Shown: piece after piece, positions 51,852 through 60,046 of the stretch
Layout of the letters: every line of letters begins with the position of its first letter
How positions within the stretch are numbered: position 1 is the stretch's first letter
Origin: RHKX01 sp963784885
GTDB taxonomy: Bacteria; Actinomycetota; Thermoleophilia; Solirubrobacterales; 70-9
NCBI GenBank assembly: GCA_963784885.1
Contig: CAWATA010000001.1
Span: 1-64,000, forward strand
Direction of reading: 5' to 3'
Length of the DNA: 64,000 nucleotides
Translations under genes and position numbers: made by a program
Notes under the pieces: model-generated
Databases searched by the model: none
Seen by the model: only the letters and a program-made list of their open reading frames with translations
Told to the model about the DNA's origin: nothing

Positions 51852-51928
51852 GGAGACACACATGTCATCCCGTCCCGTACCACCGCGCCGCCCGGGGAGA
51901 CCGGACGCGAAGCGGAGGATCTCCCCGG
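51852..51928 (+). repeat. Covarying hairpin element, copy H4
   Basis: The block GACACACATGTCATCCCGTC leads into CCGGGGAGA (51892-51900), 19-nt loop CCGGACGCGAAGCGGAGGA, TCTCCCCGG (51920-51928): perfect 9-bp arms with a sequence unlike H1-H3. It ends 6 nt before the stop codon of prs on the minus strand. Confidence 0.75.
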
Positions 51929-51934
51929 AGTTAT

Positions 51935-53008
51935 CTAGAACAGCTGGTTCTCGCCGGCGAAGATCTCGGACACGGAATCGTCGGTGAAGATCCGCCGGAT
52001 CGAGTCGGCGAGCGTCTGGGCGGTCGAGAGGACGTGGATGTTCTCCGGGTGCCCGGGGCGGAGCGGGATCGTGTCGGTGACGATGATCTTCTCGATCTGC
52101 GAGTTCTCGTAGGCGAGCCGCTCGAAGGCCGGGCCGGAGAAGACGCCGTGGGTGGCGCAGGCGATCACGCGGGCAGCGCCCTCGTCGAGCACTGTCTTGG
52201 CGGCGGCGCAAAGGGTGCCGGCCGTGTCGATCATGTCATCCACGAGGACCGCGGTCTTGCCCTTGACGTCGCCGACCACGTAGCCGATCTCGGCGACCTG
52301 CTGTGCGGGCCGCTCCTTCTCCATGACCGCCCAGTGGGTGCCGACCTTGCGGGCGAAGTTGCGCGCGACCTTGACCCGGCCGGCGTCGGGGCTGACGATC
52401 ACCAGCTCCTCGTCGAAGTGCTGGTCGATGAACCACTGGGTGAGCATCGGCATCGCGGTCATGTGGTCGACGGGGACCTCGAAGAAGCCCTGGACCTGAC
52501 CGGCGTGGAGGTCCATCGTCAGCACCCGGTCGGTGCCGATCGCCTCGAGCGCCTTGGCGACGACGCGGGCGGAGATCGGCTCGCGGGGCAGCGACTTCTT
52601 GTCCTGGCGGGCGTAGCCGTACCAGGGCATGACGGCGATGATCCGGTGCGCGGAGGCGCCCTGAGCCGCGTCGATCATGCAGAGCAGCTCCAGCAGCGCG
52701 TCGTTCGGCGTCATTCCGGCGGCCTCGTTGGCGGCCGTCGACTGGACGATGAAGACGTCGGCGCCGCGAATCGACTCCTGGTAGCGGCAGTAGACCTCGC
52801 CGTTCGAGAAGGTCCGCAGGTCCGCCTGGCCGAGGTCGACGTCGAGCTGGCCGGCGATCTTCGCGGCGAGGGTGCCGGAGGCCCGCCCGCCGAACACCAT
52901 CAGGCGCTTGCGGTAGTCCTGGCCGATCGAGCTGAGCGGGCGCGGCGAGGGTTCGTCCATGTCCGAAGGAGGATGTTCCAGGGTCATCGTCTTGGTGGGA
53001 CCGCTCAC
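51935..53008 (-). CDS. prs: Ribose-phosphate pyrophosphokinase
   Basis: 357 residues from GTG 53008, overlapping the glmU stop by 4 nt; ATG at 52987 (MTLEHPP) is an alternative. It makes PRPP from ribose-5-phosphate and ATP. Motifs are LMVFGGRASGTLAAKIAGQL, FSNGEVYCRYQESIRGADVF, VMPWYGYARQDKKSLPREPISA (ATP flexible loop), the metal site DLHAGQVQGFF, and the PRPP loop VLVDDMIDTAGTL. glmU-prs is the common actinobacterial pairing. Confidence 0.96.
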   Translation of the reverse strand: MSGPTKTMTLEHPPSDMDEPSPRPLSSIGQDYRKRLMVFGGRASGTLAAKIAGQLDVDLGQADLRTFSNGEVYCRYQESIRGADVFIVQSTAANEAAGMTPNDALLELLCMIDAAQGASAHRIIAVMPWYGYARQDKKSLPREPISARVVAKALEAIGTDRVLTMDLHAGQVQGFFEVPVDHMTAMPMLTQWFIDQHFDEELVIVSPDAGRVKVARNFARKVGTHWAVMEKERPAQQVAEIGYVVGDVKGKTAVLVDDMIDTAGTLCAAAKTVLDEGAARVIACATHGVFSGPAFERLAYENSQIEKIIVTDTIPLRPGHPENIHVLSTAQTLADSIRRIFTDDSVSEIFAGENQLF

Positions 53009-54402
53009 TTGTCTTCGTGTTCCTTGGCTTTCCGCTCGGCGTAACCCTCGATGTTGGTCTGCCGCGCTCGCGCGATCCCGAGCGCGCCCGGAGGGACGTC
53101 CTCGTCGATCACGGAACCGGCGCCAGTGTAGGCGGAATCGCCGATTTCAACAGGCGCAACGAGTGTCGTGTCGACGCTCGTTCTCGCACCGTGCCCGATC
53201 TTTGTCCGGTTCTTGACGAAGCCGTCGTAGTTGGCGGTGATCGTCGCTGCGCCGAGGTTGGTCCCGTCGCCGACGTCGGCGTCGCCGATGTAGGAGAGGT
53301 GCGGCACCTTCGTGCCCGCTCCGATCCGCGAGTTCTTGATCTCGACGAACGTGCCGGCCTTCGCCCCCTCGGCCAGCTCCGCCTTCGGCCGCAGGTAGGC
53401 GAACGGGCCGACGTTGCAGCGGTCGCCGACCGCGCACTCGACCAGGTAGGAGTGCGGGACGTTGACCTCGGCGCCGATGGCGGCGTCGATCATCGTCGTG
53501 TGCGGCCCGACCACCGAGCCGTCACCGACCCGCGTTCCGCCGATCAGCGAGCAACCCGGCTCGATTCGGACGTCGGAGCCGATCTCGACGTCGACCTCGA
53601 TCCACGTCGAGTCCGGGTCGACGATCGTCACGCCGTCGAGCATGTGGCGCTCGAGGATCTGACGCCTGGCCTCGGCCTCGATGACGGCCAGATCGACCCG
53701 GGAGTTGACTCCGAGGATCACGTTCGGATCGTCGGAGACATGGGCGACGACGCGGCCGCCGGCCGCCTTCAGCAGCGGCAGGACGTCGGGCAGGTAGTAC
53801 TCGCCTTGGGCGTTGTCGTTGGAGAGATCGGGGAGCACGGCCGCCACCGCGGCGCCATCGAAGGCGTAGATGCCGGAGTTGATCTCGCGGATCTCGAGCT
53901 CCTCGGGCGTCGCGTCCCCGGCGGCCTTCGCCTCGACGATGCGCTCGACCTCACCGCCGTCGGGGCTCCGTACGACCCGCCCGTAGGTGCCGGCGTCGTC
54001 CAGCACGGCCGTGACGACGGTTGCCGCGGCGCCGTTCCGCTCGTGGGTGGTGAGCAGGCCGTCGATCATCGCCGCCGAGACGAGCGGCACGTCGCCGCTG
54101 AGGACGACGACCGTCTCCGATTCGGCGACGACGTCGGCGGCAGCGCGCAGCGCCCCGCCGGTTCCGTTGGCCTCGGGCTGGGGGATGGCCTCGATCCCGT
54201 CGCCGAGCGCTCCGGAGATGTCGCGGTCCGGGGAGACGATCACGCCGATCCGCCCGGCGCCGGCCTGCCGCGCCGCCTCGACCGGCCACGCAACGAGCGC
54301 TCGGCCGCAGACCGGGTGAAGCACCTTGGGCACGGCGGACTTCATCCGCGTGCCCTGACCGGCGGCCATGATCAGGACTGTCGGAGCACTCACTGCGCGC
54401 AT
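53005..54402 (-). CDS. glmU: Bifunctional GlmU (uridyltransferase/acetyltransferase)
   Basis: 465 residues from ATG 54402. The N-terminal pyrophosphorylase opens VLIMAAGQGTRMKSAVPKVL and has VVLSGDVPLV and NSGIYAFDG. The C-terminal left-handed beta-helix of hexapeptide repeats (IGSDVRIEPGCSLIGGTRVG, GTFVEIKNSRIGAGTKVPHL) includes the acetyl-transfer His/Asn region LGAATITANYDG. It makes UDP-GlcNAc for peptidoglycan. Two palindromes lie just upstream. Confidence 0.96.
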   Translation of the reverse strand: MRAVSAPTVLIMAAGQGTRMKSAVPKVLHPVCGRALVAWPVEAARQAGAGRIGVIVSPDRDISGALGDGIEAIPQPEANGTGGALRAAADVVAESETVVVLSGDVPLVSAAMIDGLLTTHERNGAAATVVTAVLDDAGTYGRVVRSPDGGEVERIVEAKAAGDATPEELEIREINSGIYAFDGAAVAAVLPDLSNDNAQGEYYLPDVLPLLKAAGGRVVAHVSDDPNVILGVNSRVDLAVIEAEARRQILERHMLDGVTIVDPDSTWIEVDVEIGSDVRIEPGCSLIGGTRVGDGSVVGPHTTMIDAAIGAEVNVPHSYLVECAVGDRCNVGPFAYLRPKAELAEGAKAGTFVEIKNSRIGAGTKVPHLSYIGDADVGDGTNLGAATITANYDGFVKNRTKIGHGARTSVDTTLVAPVEIGDSAYTGAGSVIDEDVPPGALGIARARQTNIEGYAERKAKEHEDK

Positions 54403-54444
54403 CGTATTGGCAGCGAGCGGAGTTGACGCCGCGACCGGACGCCG

Positions 54445-54488
54445 AATCTCGCGAGATTGCAGAAACGTCTCCCCATGGGACGTTTCTG
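54445..54488. promoter_or_regulatory. Two palindromes upstream of glmU
   Basis: AATCTCGCGAGATT (54445-54458) is a perfect 14-bp palindrome. CAGAAACGTC-N9-GACGTTTCTG (54460-54488) is a perfect 10-bp inverted repeat one base further on. They lie 43-86 nt before the glmU ATG and 48 nt before tRNA-Gln. Regulator binding to the first and a hairpin for the second are both possible; neither is proven. Confidence 0.5.
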
Positions 54489-54535
54489 GGGCTTCGCGGA
54501 ACGGGGCCTCACCTGCTCGTAGACTCGTCCCACCT

Positions 54536-54609
54536 TCCGGGGTGGTGTAGCTGGCTAGTCACGCGCGGTTTTGGTCCGCGAAGCGGGGGTTCGAATCCTC
54601 CCCCCGGAA
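54536..54609 (+). tRNA. tRNA-Gln (TTG)
   Basis: 74 nt on the plus strand: acceptor TCCGGGG/CCCCGGA with discriminator A, anticodon stem CGCGG/CCGCG around loop TTTTGGT, giving anticodon TTG, and T arm GGGGGTTCGAATCCTCC. CCA is not encoded. Its last base abuts the stop codon of the convergent PucR-type gene. Confidence 0.93.
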
Positions 54610-55845
54610 TCACTCGGCCTTCCGGCCTCCCTTGCCGCTCTTCGCCCGAGCCTCCTTAGCGGGGCCGCCTGGCGGCTGGATGCCGAGCACGCGCATCGCC
54701 TTCAGGCCGAGGCCGAGCTTCTCGCGGCCCTCGGTCGAGCTGAGATCGTGCCCGCAGAGCTCGCGGACGCGCTCGAGCCGGTAGCGAACGGTGTGGCGGT
54801 GGGTGAAGAGCGTCTCAGCCGTGGGGGTGACGTTGCCGTCGTTGTCGAGGTAGGCCTCGACGGTCGCCACGAGCTCGGTCTCGTACTGGTCGTCGTAGGC
54901 GGCGAGGGGGGCGACGGTCTCGTCGAAGAAGCGCTCGAGCTCGGCCGGGTCCTCGCTCATCGCCGGAAGCAGGAGGCGGTAAGAGCCGGTCTCCTCGAAG
55001 GCGAGCGGGGATGCGTCCTCCGACTCGGCGACGTTGGCGGCCATCAGCGCCTCCTTGCCGGCGCGGTAGATCTGGGACGCGTCCTCGGCGTGGCGGCTGT
55101 AGCCGACGGTCACCGAGAAGCCCGGGAGCGAACGCCGGAGCTCGTCCTCGATCGCCTTCGCGGCGCGCTCGATCGGGCCGGCCTCGGGCGCCGGAAGCAA
55201 CATCGCCACCTCTCCCCCCTCCTCGCCGGTCGCCGTCGCGAGCGCCCCGCTGCTTCCCGAGCGGACGGCGCGGAGGACGAGCGTGAGCACGCGGGCGCGC
55301 CACTCTCCGGTCTGCGTCGAGTGCGGCACGGCGCGGGTGATGACGACGCCGGCGCCCGCCGACAGGTCGCTGCCGAGCTCGCCGGCGCGCGAGGTGATCT
55401 CGCCTGGATCAGCGAGCCGGCGCTCGAGCACCGCCCGGAGGAAGTCGCCCGCCGCCTCGTCGCTCGCCCATTCGGGGGAGCGGGCGCGTTCGACCTCGAG
55501 GCCGAGCAGCGTCGTGACCATTCGCAGCGCCGGCGGAACGCCCTCGGCGCCCCCGCGACGCCGGTAGCGGAGCTCGCCGACCGCGACGTCGGCAACCCGC
55601 AGCTCGGCGGTGCTGACGTCGGCGGCCGCAGCCAGCAGCTTCTCCTCCTCGGCGCCGGAGGCCGCGGCGACGGCGAGGACGGAGCTCGAGCGGTCGATCA
55701 GCACCAGGCTGGCATCGAGCGCGGCGGCGGCGGCCCGGGCGACCGCCGGCAGGCCCGCGCCGGACTCGATCGCCTCCGAGAGTGCCTCGAGGGAGCCGGC
55801 GGCGCCGGATGCCGCAGACGGCGGGTCTGTCGTCTTCGAAGCCAC
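54610..55845 (-). CDS. PucR/CdaR-type transcriptional regulator
   Basis: 411 residues from GTG 55845. Residues 20-130 resemble a small sensor domain (GLPAVARAAAAALDASLVLID). A GGDEF-like middle domain runs about 170-290 (GVVITRAVPHSTQTGEWR, FSVTVGYSRHAEDASQIYRAGKEALMAA). The C-terminus is the PucR helix-turn-helix (VEAYLDNDGNVTPTAETLFT followed by HRHTVRYRLERVRELCG). Such regulators control catabolic or stress genes. Targets are unknown. It could be a housekeeping regulator, since it lies among core genes. Confidence 0.88.
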   Translation of the reverse strand: MASKTTDPPSAASGAAGSLEALSEAIESGAGLPAVARAAAAALDASLVLIDRSSSVLAVAAASGAEEEKLLAAAADVSTAELRVADVAVGELRYRRRGGAEGVPPALRMVTTLLGLEVERARSPEWASDEAAGDFLRAVLERRLADPGEITSRAGELGSDLSAGAGVVITRAVPHSTQTGEWRARVLTLVLRAVRSGSSGALATATGEEGGEVAMLLPAPEAGPIERAAKAIEDELRRSLPGFSVTVGYSRHAEDASQIYRAGKEALMAANVAESEDASPLAFEETGSYRLLLPAMSEDPAELERFFDETVAPLAAYDDQYETELVATVEAYLDNDGNVTPTAETLFTHRHTVRYRLERVRELCGHDLSSTEGREKLGLGLKAMRVLGIQPPGGPAKEARAKSGKGGRKAE

Positions 55846-55914
55846 GGAAGCCTCAGATAGTACGGCGGCTCAGCCCGCTGGCCGGGGCCCACACGCCGCG
55901 GCGGATTCGGGTTC

Positions 55915-56139
55915 TCAGCCGAACAGCGTCGAGAGATCGTCCCAGTAGTAGACGATCGCCACGCCGATCGCGAGACCGACCCCGACCAGCGCTACGAGCA
56001 CGATCAGTGACAGCGCGGCGGCCGTCGCCTTCTCCCAGCCGCGGGAGAACGAGCCGATCGCCGGCACGAGGATCAGGGTCGTGAACGCGATCAGAGTGAT
56101 CAGCCCCGCACCGGCGAAGATCATCACCTCAGCGGACAT
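55915..56139 (-). CDS. Small two-helix membrane protein
   Basis: 74 residues from ATG 56139; an ATG at 56148 is also in frame. It consists of two membrane helices (VMIFAGAGLITLIAFTTLILV and LIVLVALVGVGLAIGVAIVYYW) joined by a short charged loop. It overlaps the end of the DedA-PAP2 gene by about 11 nt, so it is translated with it. Function not recognised. Confidence 0.65.
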   Translation of the reverse strand: MSAEVMIFAGAGLITLIAFTTLILVPAIGSFSRGWEKATAAALSLIVLVALVGVGLAIGVAIVYYWDDLSTLFG

Positions 56140-57610
56140 GATCACCATTCTGCCGCAAGTGGACGACGATCACTGCGATCGCCGAGAGCAGGGCGAAGAT
56201 CGCGGCGCCGAACGCCCAGCCGCCGTTGACGTCGCTCATCCAGTGGACGCCGAGATAGACGCGGCTGAGCCCGATCGCCGCGGTCAGCAGCAGCCCGGCC
56301 ACGACGAGCGCCGTACCCCGGCTCATCCCCGGGCGGACGCGGATCGCGATCGTCACCGCGATCCACGTGTAGACGATCGAATGCGACGCATGGCCGCTCG
56401 GATATGAGTAGCCGGCGCTGTCGACGAGCCCGCCCGGGGGGCGCGGGCGGGCGACCGTCTCCTTGATCAGGTCGGTGCCCCAGAGGATCGCGATCGTGCC
56501 GAGGACGAGGATGATGAGCTCGGCCCAGGCGCGCCGGGCGCCGAGCCAGATCGCCGTGGCTACTGTCGCGATGACGACCGCCTCCCACGAGCCGAGCGCC
56601 GTCAGCGCCTTCGCGATCGACGTCAGCCAGTCCGTGCGCAGGTTGGCCACGAAGTCGGCCGCTGTCGTGTCCCCGGTCGTCGGCCCCGGTGTCTCGTCGA
56701 CCACCAGCGCGTATCCGATCGCGACATAGCTGCCGACGGCAAGCGCCGCCAGCGCCGTCGTGAACTCGAGGCCGAGCCCTCCCGGGGTCAGGCGGTCGAG
56801 CAGGAACCGGCCCTGCGGCCGGAGGCGGCGCCCGAGCGCGAGCAGGTTGCGGAGCACCGGCCGCCTCTCCATCCCCGCCGCCAGCCGCTCGCGGTTCCCG
56901 GGGACCTTGAGCCAGCGGTAGGCGACGATCCCGGCGACGATCGCCGCGACGATGACGGCGAACGCCAGCAGCGCGTGCTCGGAGTTGGTGAGGACCGCGT
57001 CGATGTTCTTCGAAGCGAAGTAGCCGAGGAGGGTGAACAGCGTCGCCCACATGCCCGTGCCGAGGACGCTGTAGGGAGCCAGCTGCCGGTACGGCATTCC
57101 CGAGCTGCCGGCCACGAACGGCGCGAGCGCCCGGATGAGCCCGATGAACCGCCCGACCAGGATCGTCTTGCCGCCGTGGTTGGCGAAGTACTGCTCGACC
57201 TGCTTGAACCGCTCCGGGGTGATCCGCAGCCGCGGCCCGTGTTTGAGCACCCAGTCGCGCCCGAGCTTCTGACCGAGCAGGAAGCTGCAGGTATCGCCGA
57301 GAAAGGCGCAGAGCCAGACGATCCCGATCGTCAGCACGACCGACGTCGCGCCCTGGCCGGCAACCGCACCGGCGAGCACCACGACAGTCTCTCCCGGCGC
57401 GATCAGGCCCACGAACGCGCCGGTCTCGAGGAAGGCGAGGATGCCGGCGATCAGGTAGGTCCACGCGCCGAGCGAGCCGGAGACGTCCCCGAGCAGCTTC
57501 TGGGCGTCGATGTCGGGCAGCGCCCGCTTGATCAGCTGGTAGGCGACGATGACCGCCACGACCACCGCGACGACCTTGAGCCAGTCCCTGCGCCGCCGCG
57601 GCAGCTCCAT
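56129..57610 (-). CDS. DedA-PAP2 fusion membrane protein
   Basis: 493 residues from ATG 57610, overlapping the ispE stop by one base. Residues 45-205 are a DedA/VTT domain: FLETGAFVGLIAPGETVVVLAG, GDTCSFLLGQKLGRDWV and VGRFIGLIRALAPFVAGSSGM. Residues about 280-485 are a PAP2 phosphatase with all three motifs: KETVARPRPP, YPSGHASHS and SRVYLGVHWMSDV. DedA proteins flip polyprenyl phosphates or phospholipids, and PAP2 enzymes remove phosphate from such lipids, so one chain could dephosphorylate and recycle undecaprenyl carrier. Confidence 0.92.
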   Translation of the reverse strand: MELPRRRRDWLKVVAVVVAVIVAYQLIKRALPDIDAQKLLGDVSGSLGAWTYLIAGILAFLETGAFVGLIAPGETVVVLAGAVAGQGATSVVLTIGIVWLCAFLGDTCSFLLGQKLGRDWVLKHGPRLRITPERFKQVEQYFANHGGKTILVGRFIGLIRALAPFVAGSSGMPYRQLAPYSVLGTGMWATLFTLLGYFASKNIDAVLTNSEHALLAFAVIVAAIVAGIVAYRWLKVPGNRERLAAGMERRPVLRNLLALGRRLRPQGRFLLDRLTPGGLGLEFTTALAALAVGSYVAIGYALVVDETPGPTTGDTTAADFVANLRTDWLTSIAKALTALGSWEAVVIATVATAIWLGARRAWAELIILVLGTIAILWGTDLIKETVARPRPPGGLVDSAGYSYPSGHASHSIVYTWIAVTIAIRVRPGMSRGTALVVAGLLLTAAIGLSRVYLGVHWMSDVNGGWAFGAAIFALLSAIAVIVVHLRQNGDHVR

Positions 57611-58464
57611 CAGACCCCTCCGACCGAGCTGGCCACGATCGCCTCGTGACCCTCCGATCGCAGCTCCGTGGCGGCGGCGACCGCCTCGTCGCGGCCCGCG
57701 AACAGCCCGACGGCCGTCGGGCCCGACCCGGTGACGATCGCGACGGGAGCGCCGACCTCGCCGAGCAGCCCGAGCGCGACGCCGATCGACGGCCGCAGCG
57801 ACAGCGCCGCGGGCGCCAGGTCGTTGACGAGCAGCTCCGCGTACTCGAGCGGGTGCCTTCCCGGACCTGCGGCGGCGATCAGCTCCCGCCGCGCGTCCGC
57901 GAGTCGCTCGCGGCTGCGGGTCGTGCCGAGGCGGTCGGCCTCGGCGTACACGGCCGCTGTCGAGAGACCCTCGGGGTCGGGAATCAGGACGGCGGCGAAG
58001 GGATGCGGCGGGGGGAGCGGCTCGATCTCCTCCCCGGCCCCGCCGACGAAGCAGAACGCCGGGTCGACTTGCGAGCTGACGTCGGCGCCGAGGCCACGGG
58101 CGATCGCCGCCAGCCGCTCTTCGGGCAGCCGTCCGCGCGCGAGCCGCAGCACGGCCGCCGCGTCGGCGCTGCCGCCGCCGAGCCCGGCGGCGACGGGCGT
58201 CACCTTCTCGACCTCGATCCGGATCGGCTCGTGCTCCCAGCCGGCGTCCCGCAGCGCCACCAGCGCCCGCGCCGTCAGATCGGGCCCCTCGATCCCGGCG
58301 ATCGCGACCTCGTCCCGCTCCGCCGCGGAGACGACGAGTCGGTCGGCGAGCGACAGCGGGACGAACAGCGAGCCGATCTCGTGCAGGCCGTCGTCTCGAA
58401 TCGGCCCGACGTGGAGGCACAGGTTGAGCTTCGCCGGGGCGAAGACCTCGAATGACCTCGTCAT
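57610..58464 (-). CDS. ispE: 4-diphosphocytidyl-2-C-methyl-D-erythritol kinase
   Basis: 284 residues from ATG 58464. It phosphorylates CDP-ME in the MEP isoprenoid pathway. GHMP-kinase motifs are FAPAKLNLCLHVG (catalytic Lys), VTPVAAGLGGGSADAAAVL (ATP loop) and the C-terminal VTGSGPTAVGLFAG. It overlaps rsmA by 4 nt. The product feeds undecaprenyl phosphate, which links it to the DedA-PAP2 gene behind it. Confidence 0.95.
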   Translation of the reverse strand: MTRSFEVFAPAKLNLCLHVGPIRDDGLHEIGSLFVPLSLADRLVVSAAERDEVAIAGIEGPDLTARALVALRDAGWEHEPIRIEVEKVTPVAAGLGGGSADAAAVLRLARGRLPEERLAAIARGLGADVSSQVDPAFCFVGGAGEEIEPLPPPHPFAAVLIPDPEGLSTAAVYAEADRLGTTRSRERLADARRELIAAAGPGRHPLEYAELLVNDLAPAALSLRPSIGVALGLLGEVGAPVAIVTGSGPTAVGLFAGRDEAVAAATELRSEGHEAIVASSVGGV

Positions 58465-59276
58465 CCGAGCTCCTCCGCGAGGGCGAGGTGCTGCGGTGGC
58501 GTGAGCATCTCCGCTCGGATGCCCTCGGGGAGTCCCGCCCGCCGCAGCGCCTCGCGGCTGCGATGGCGGATCTCCCGCGAACGCGGGCGCGGGGCCGGCA
58601 GACCCTGCCGTTCCGCCTCCTGCTCACGGCGTCGCGCGGCGAGCTCGAGCGAACGCGGCATCGCCTTGCGGCGATGGGCGAAGGCGTCACGGATGAACTG
58701 AGCCGCGTCCGGGGCGATCGCGGGCGCCCGGCGGGTCAGCGACAGGACCGCGGATTCCACCCGCGGGCGCGGGTTGAAGACGGCCGGATCGACGGTTCTC
58801 AGCATCCGGACGTCGCAACTGAGCTGGACGATCACGCTCGGGGAGCCGTAGGAGCGCGAGCCCGGCCGCGCTCGCAGCCGCTCGGCGATCTCACGCTGGA
58901 CCATGACCGTCCAGCGGCCGGCCGACGGCAGCTCGGCGATCGTGCGAAGGATCAGGGGCGTGGCCACCGAGTAGGGAAGGTTGGCGACCATCGCGGTCGG
59001 AGCGGGATCGAGGGCGGCGAGATCGGCCTTCATCGCGTCCGCCCAGACGATCTCGACCTCCGGATGTTCGGCGGCGACGCGCTCCAGGGGCTCGCGCAAC
59101 CCCGTGTCGATCTCGATCAGGTGGACCTTCGAGACGCGCTCGGCGAGCCGCTCGGTCAGAACGCCCTCTCCGCCACCCACCTCGAGCACGACGTCGGAGG
59201 GGTCGAGCGCCGCGTCGGCGACGATCGCCTCGAGCAGATTGGGGTCAGCGAGGAAGTTCTGCCCTAGCCGGACCAA
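58461..59276 (-). CDS. rsmA: 16S rRNA dimethyladenosine transferase RsmA (KsgA)
   Basis: 271 residues from TTG 59276; this start places LGQNFLADPNLLEAIV at the beginning as in the family and overlaps tatD by 13 nt. The SAM site is VVLEVGGGEGVLTERLAE, with IEID and WADAMK following. The catalytic NLPY motif is VANLPYSVATPL and the late VFNPRPRVESAVLSL is typical. It dimethylates two adenines near the 3' end of 16S rRNA. Confidence 0.94.
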   Translation of the reverse strand: MVRLGQNFLADPNLLEAIVADAALDPSDVVLEVGGGEGVLTERLAERVSKVHLIEIDTGLREPLERVAAEHPEVEIVWADAMKADLAALDPAPTAMVANLPYSVATPLILRTIAELPSAGRWTVMVQREIAERLRARPGSRSYGSPSVIVQLSCDVRMLRTVDPAVFNPRPRVESAVLSLTRRAPAIAPDAAQFIRDAFAHRRKAMPRSLELAARRREQEAERQGLPAPRPRSREIRHRSREALRRAGLPEGIRAEMLTPPQHLALAEELG

Positions 59277-60046
59277 CCGAACAGCCTCGCCGCGTTCTCG
59301 GAGACGATCGCATCGAGCCGCTCGTACCCGATCCCACGCGCGTCCGCCACGACCTCGGCGGTGTGGGTGACATTCGCCGGCCGGTTCGGCTTACCCCGGA
59401 CGACCTGCGGCGCCAGGTAAGGGCTGTCGGTCTCGACCAGCAGCTGGCGCTCGGGAATCAGCGTCGCGGCGACGCGAAGCTCCTCCGATTTCGGGTAGGT
59501 CACGTTGCCGGCGAACGAGACGTACCAGCCGCGCTCCGCCGCCTCCTCGGCCCGCTCGGGAGTCGCCGAGAAGCAGTGCAGGATCACGTCGACGCCGTCG
59601 GCCTCCGCGGCGAGCATCTCGAAGCAGTCTGCGACCGCCCGACCCGATCCCGGGCCACTCGAGTCGCGGACGTGGATCACGAGCGGGAGCTGCGCTCGCC
59701 GCGCGATCCCGATCTGCGCCTCGAAGGCCAGGACCTGCGCCTTCTCAGAGGCGGAGTCGCGGTAGTAGTCGAGCCCGGTCTCGCCGATCGCCCGGACCAT
59801 GTCGTCGGCGGCGAGCGCCTCGATCGCGGCGGCGGCCTCGTCGTCGAAGCCCTCGGCCGAGTTCGGGTGCCGCCCGACGGAGGCGAAGACGCCGTCGAAC
59901 TCGTGGGCGGCGCGAACGGCCTCGAGGTTCGACTCCTCGTCGATCCCGACGGTGAGAATCCGGTCGACGCCGACCCGGCGCGCCTCGGCGACGAGCTCCT
60001 CCTCCGGCGCTCGCGCGAGGCCGAGATGCGCATGGCTGTCGATCAT
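59264..60046 (-). CDS. tatD: TatD-family metal-dependent nuclease
   Basis: 260 residues from ATG 60046, overlapping metG by 4 nt. TIM-barrel metal ligands are MIDSHAHLG (HxH), AIGETGLDYY (Glu), LVIHVRDS (His), ILHCFSA (His) and LVETDSPYLAP (Asp). TatD proteins are magnesium-dependent 3'-5' exonucleases for DNA repair or D-aminoacyl-tRNA-like quality control. Length is normal. Confidence 0.94.
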   Translation of the reverse strand: MIDSHAHLGLARAPEEELVAEARRVGVDRILTVGIDEESNLEAVRAAHEFDGVFASVGRHPNSAEGFDDEAAAAIEALAADDMVRAIGETGLDYYRDSASEKAQVLAFEAQIGIARRAQLPLVIHVRDSSGPGSGRAVADCFEMLAAEADGVDVILHCFSATPERAEEAAERGWYVSFAGNVTYPKSEELRVAATLIPERQLLVETDSPYLAPQVVRGKPNRPANVTHTAEVVADARGIGYERLDAIVSENAARLFGWSG

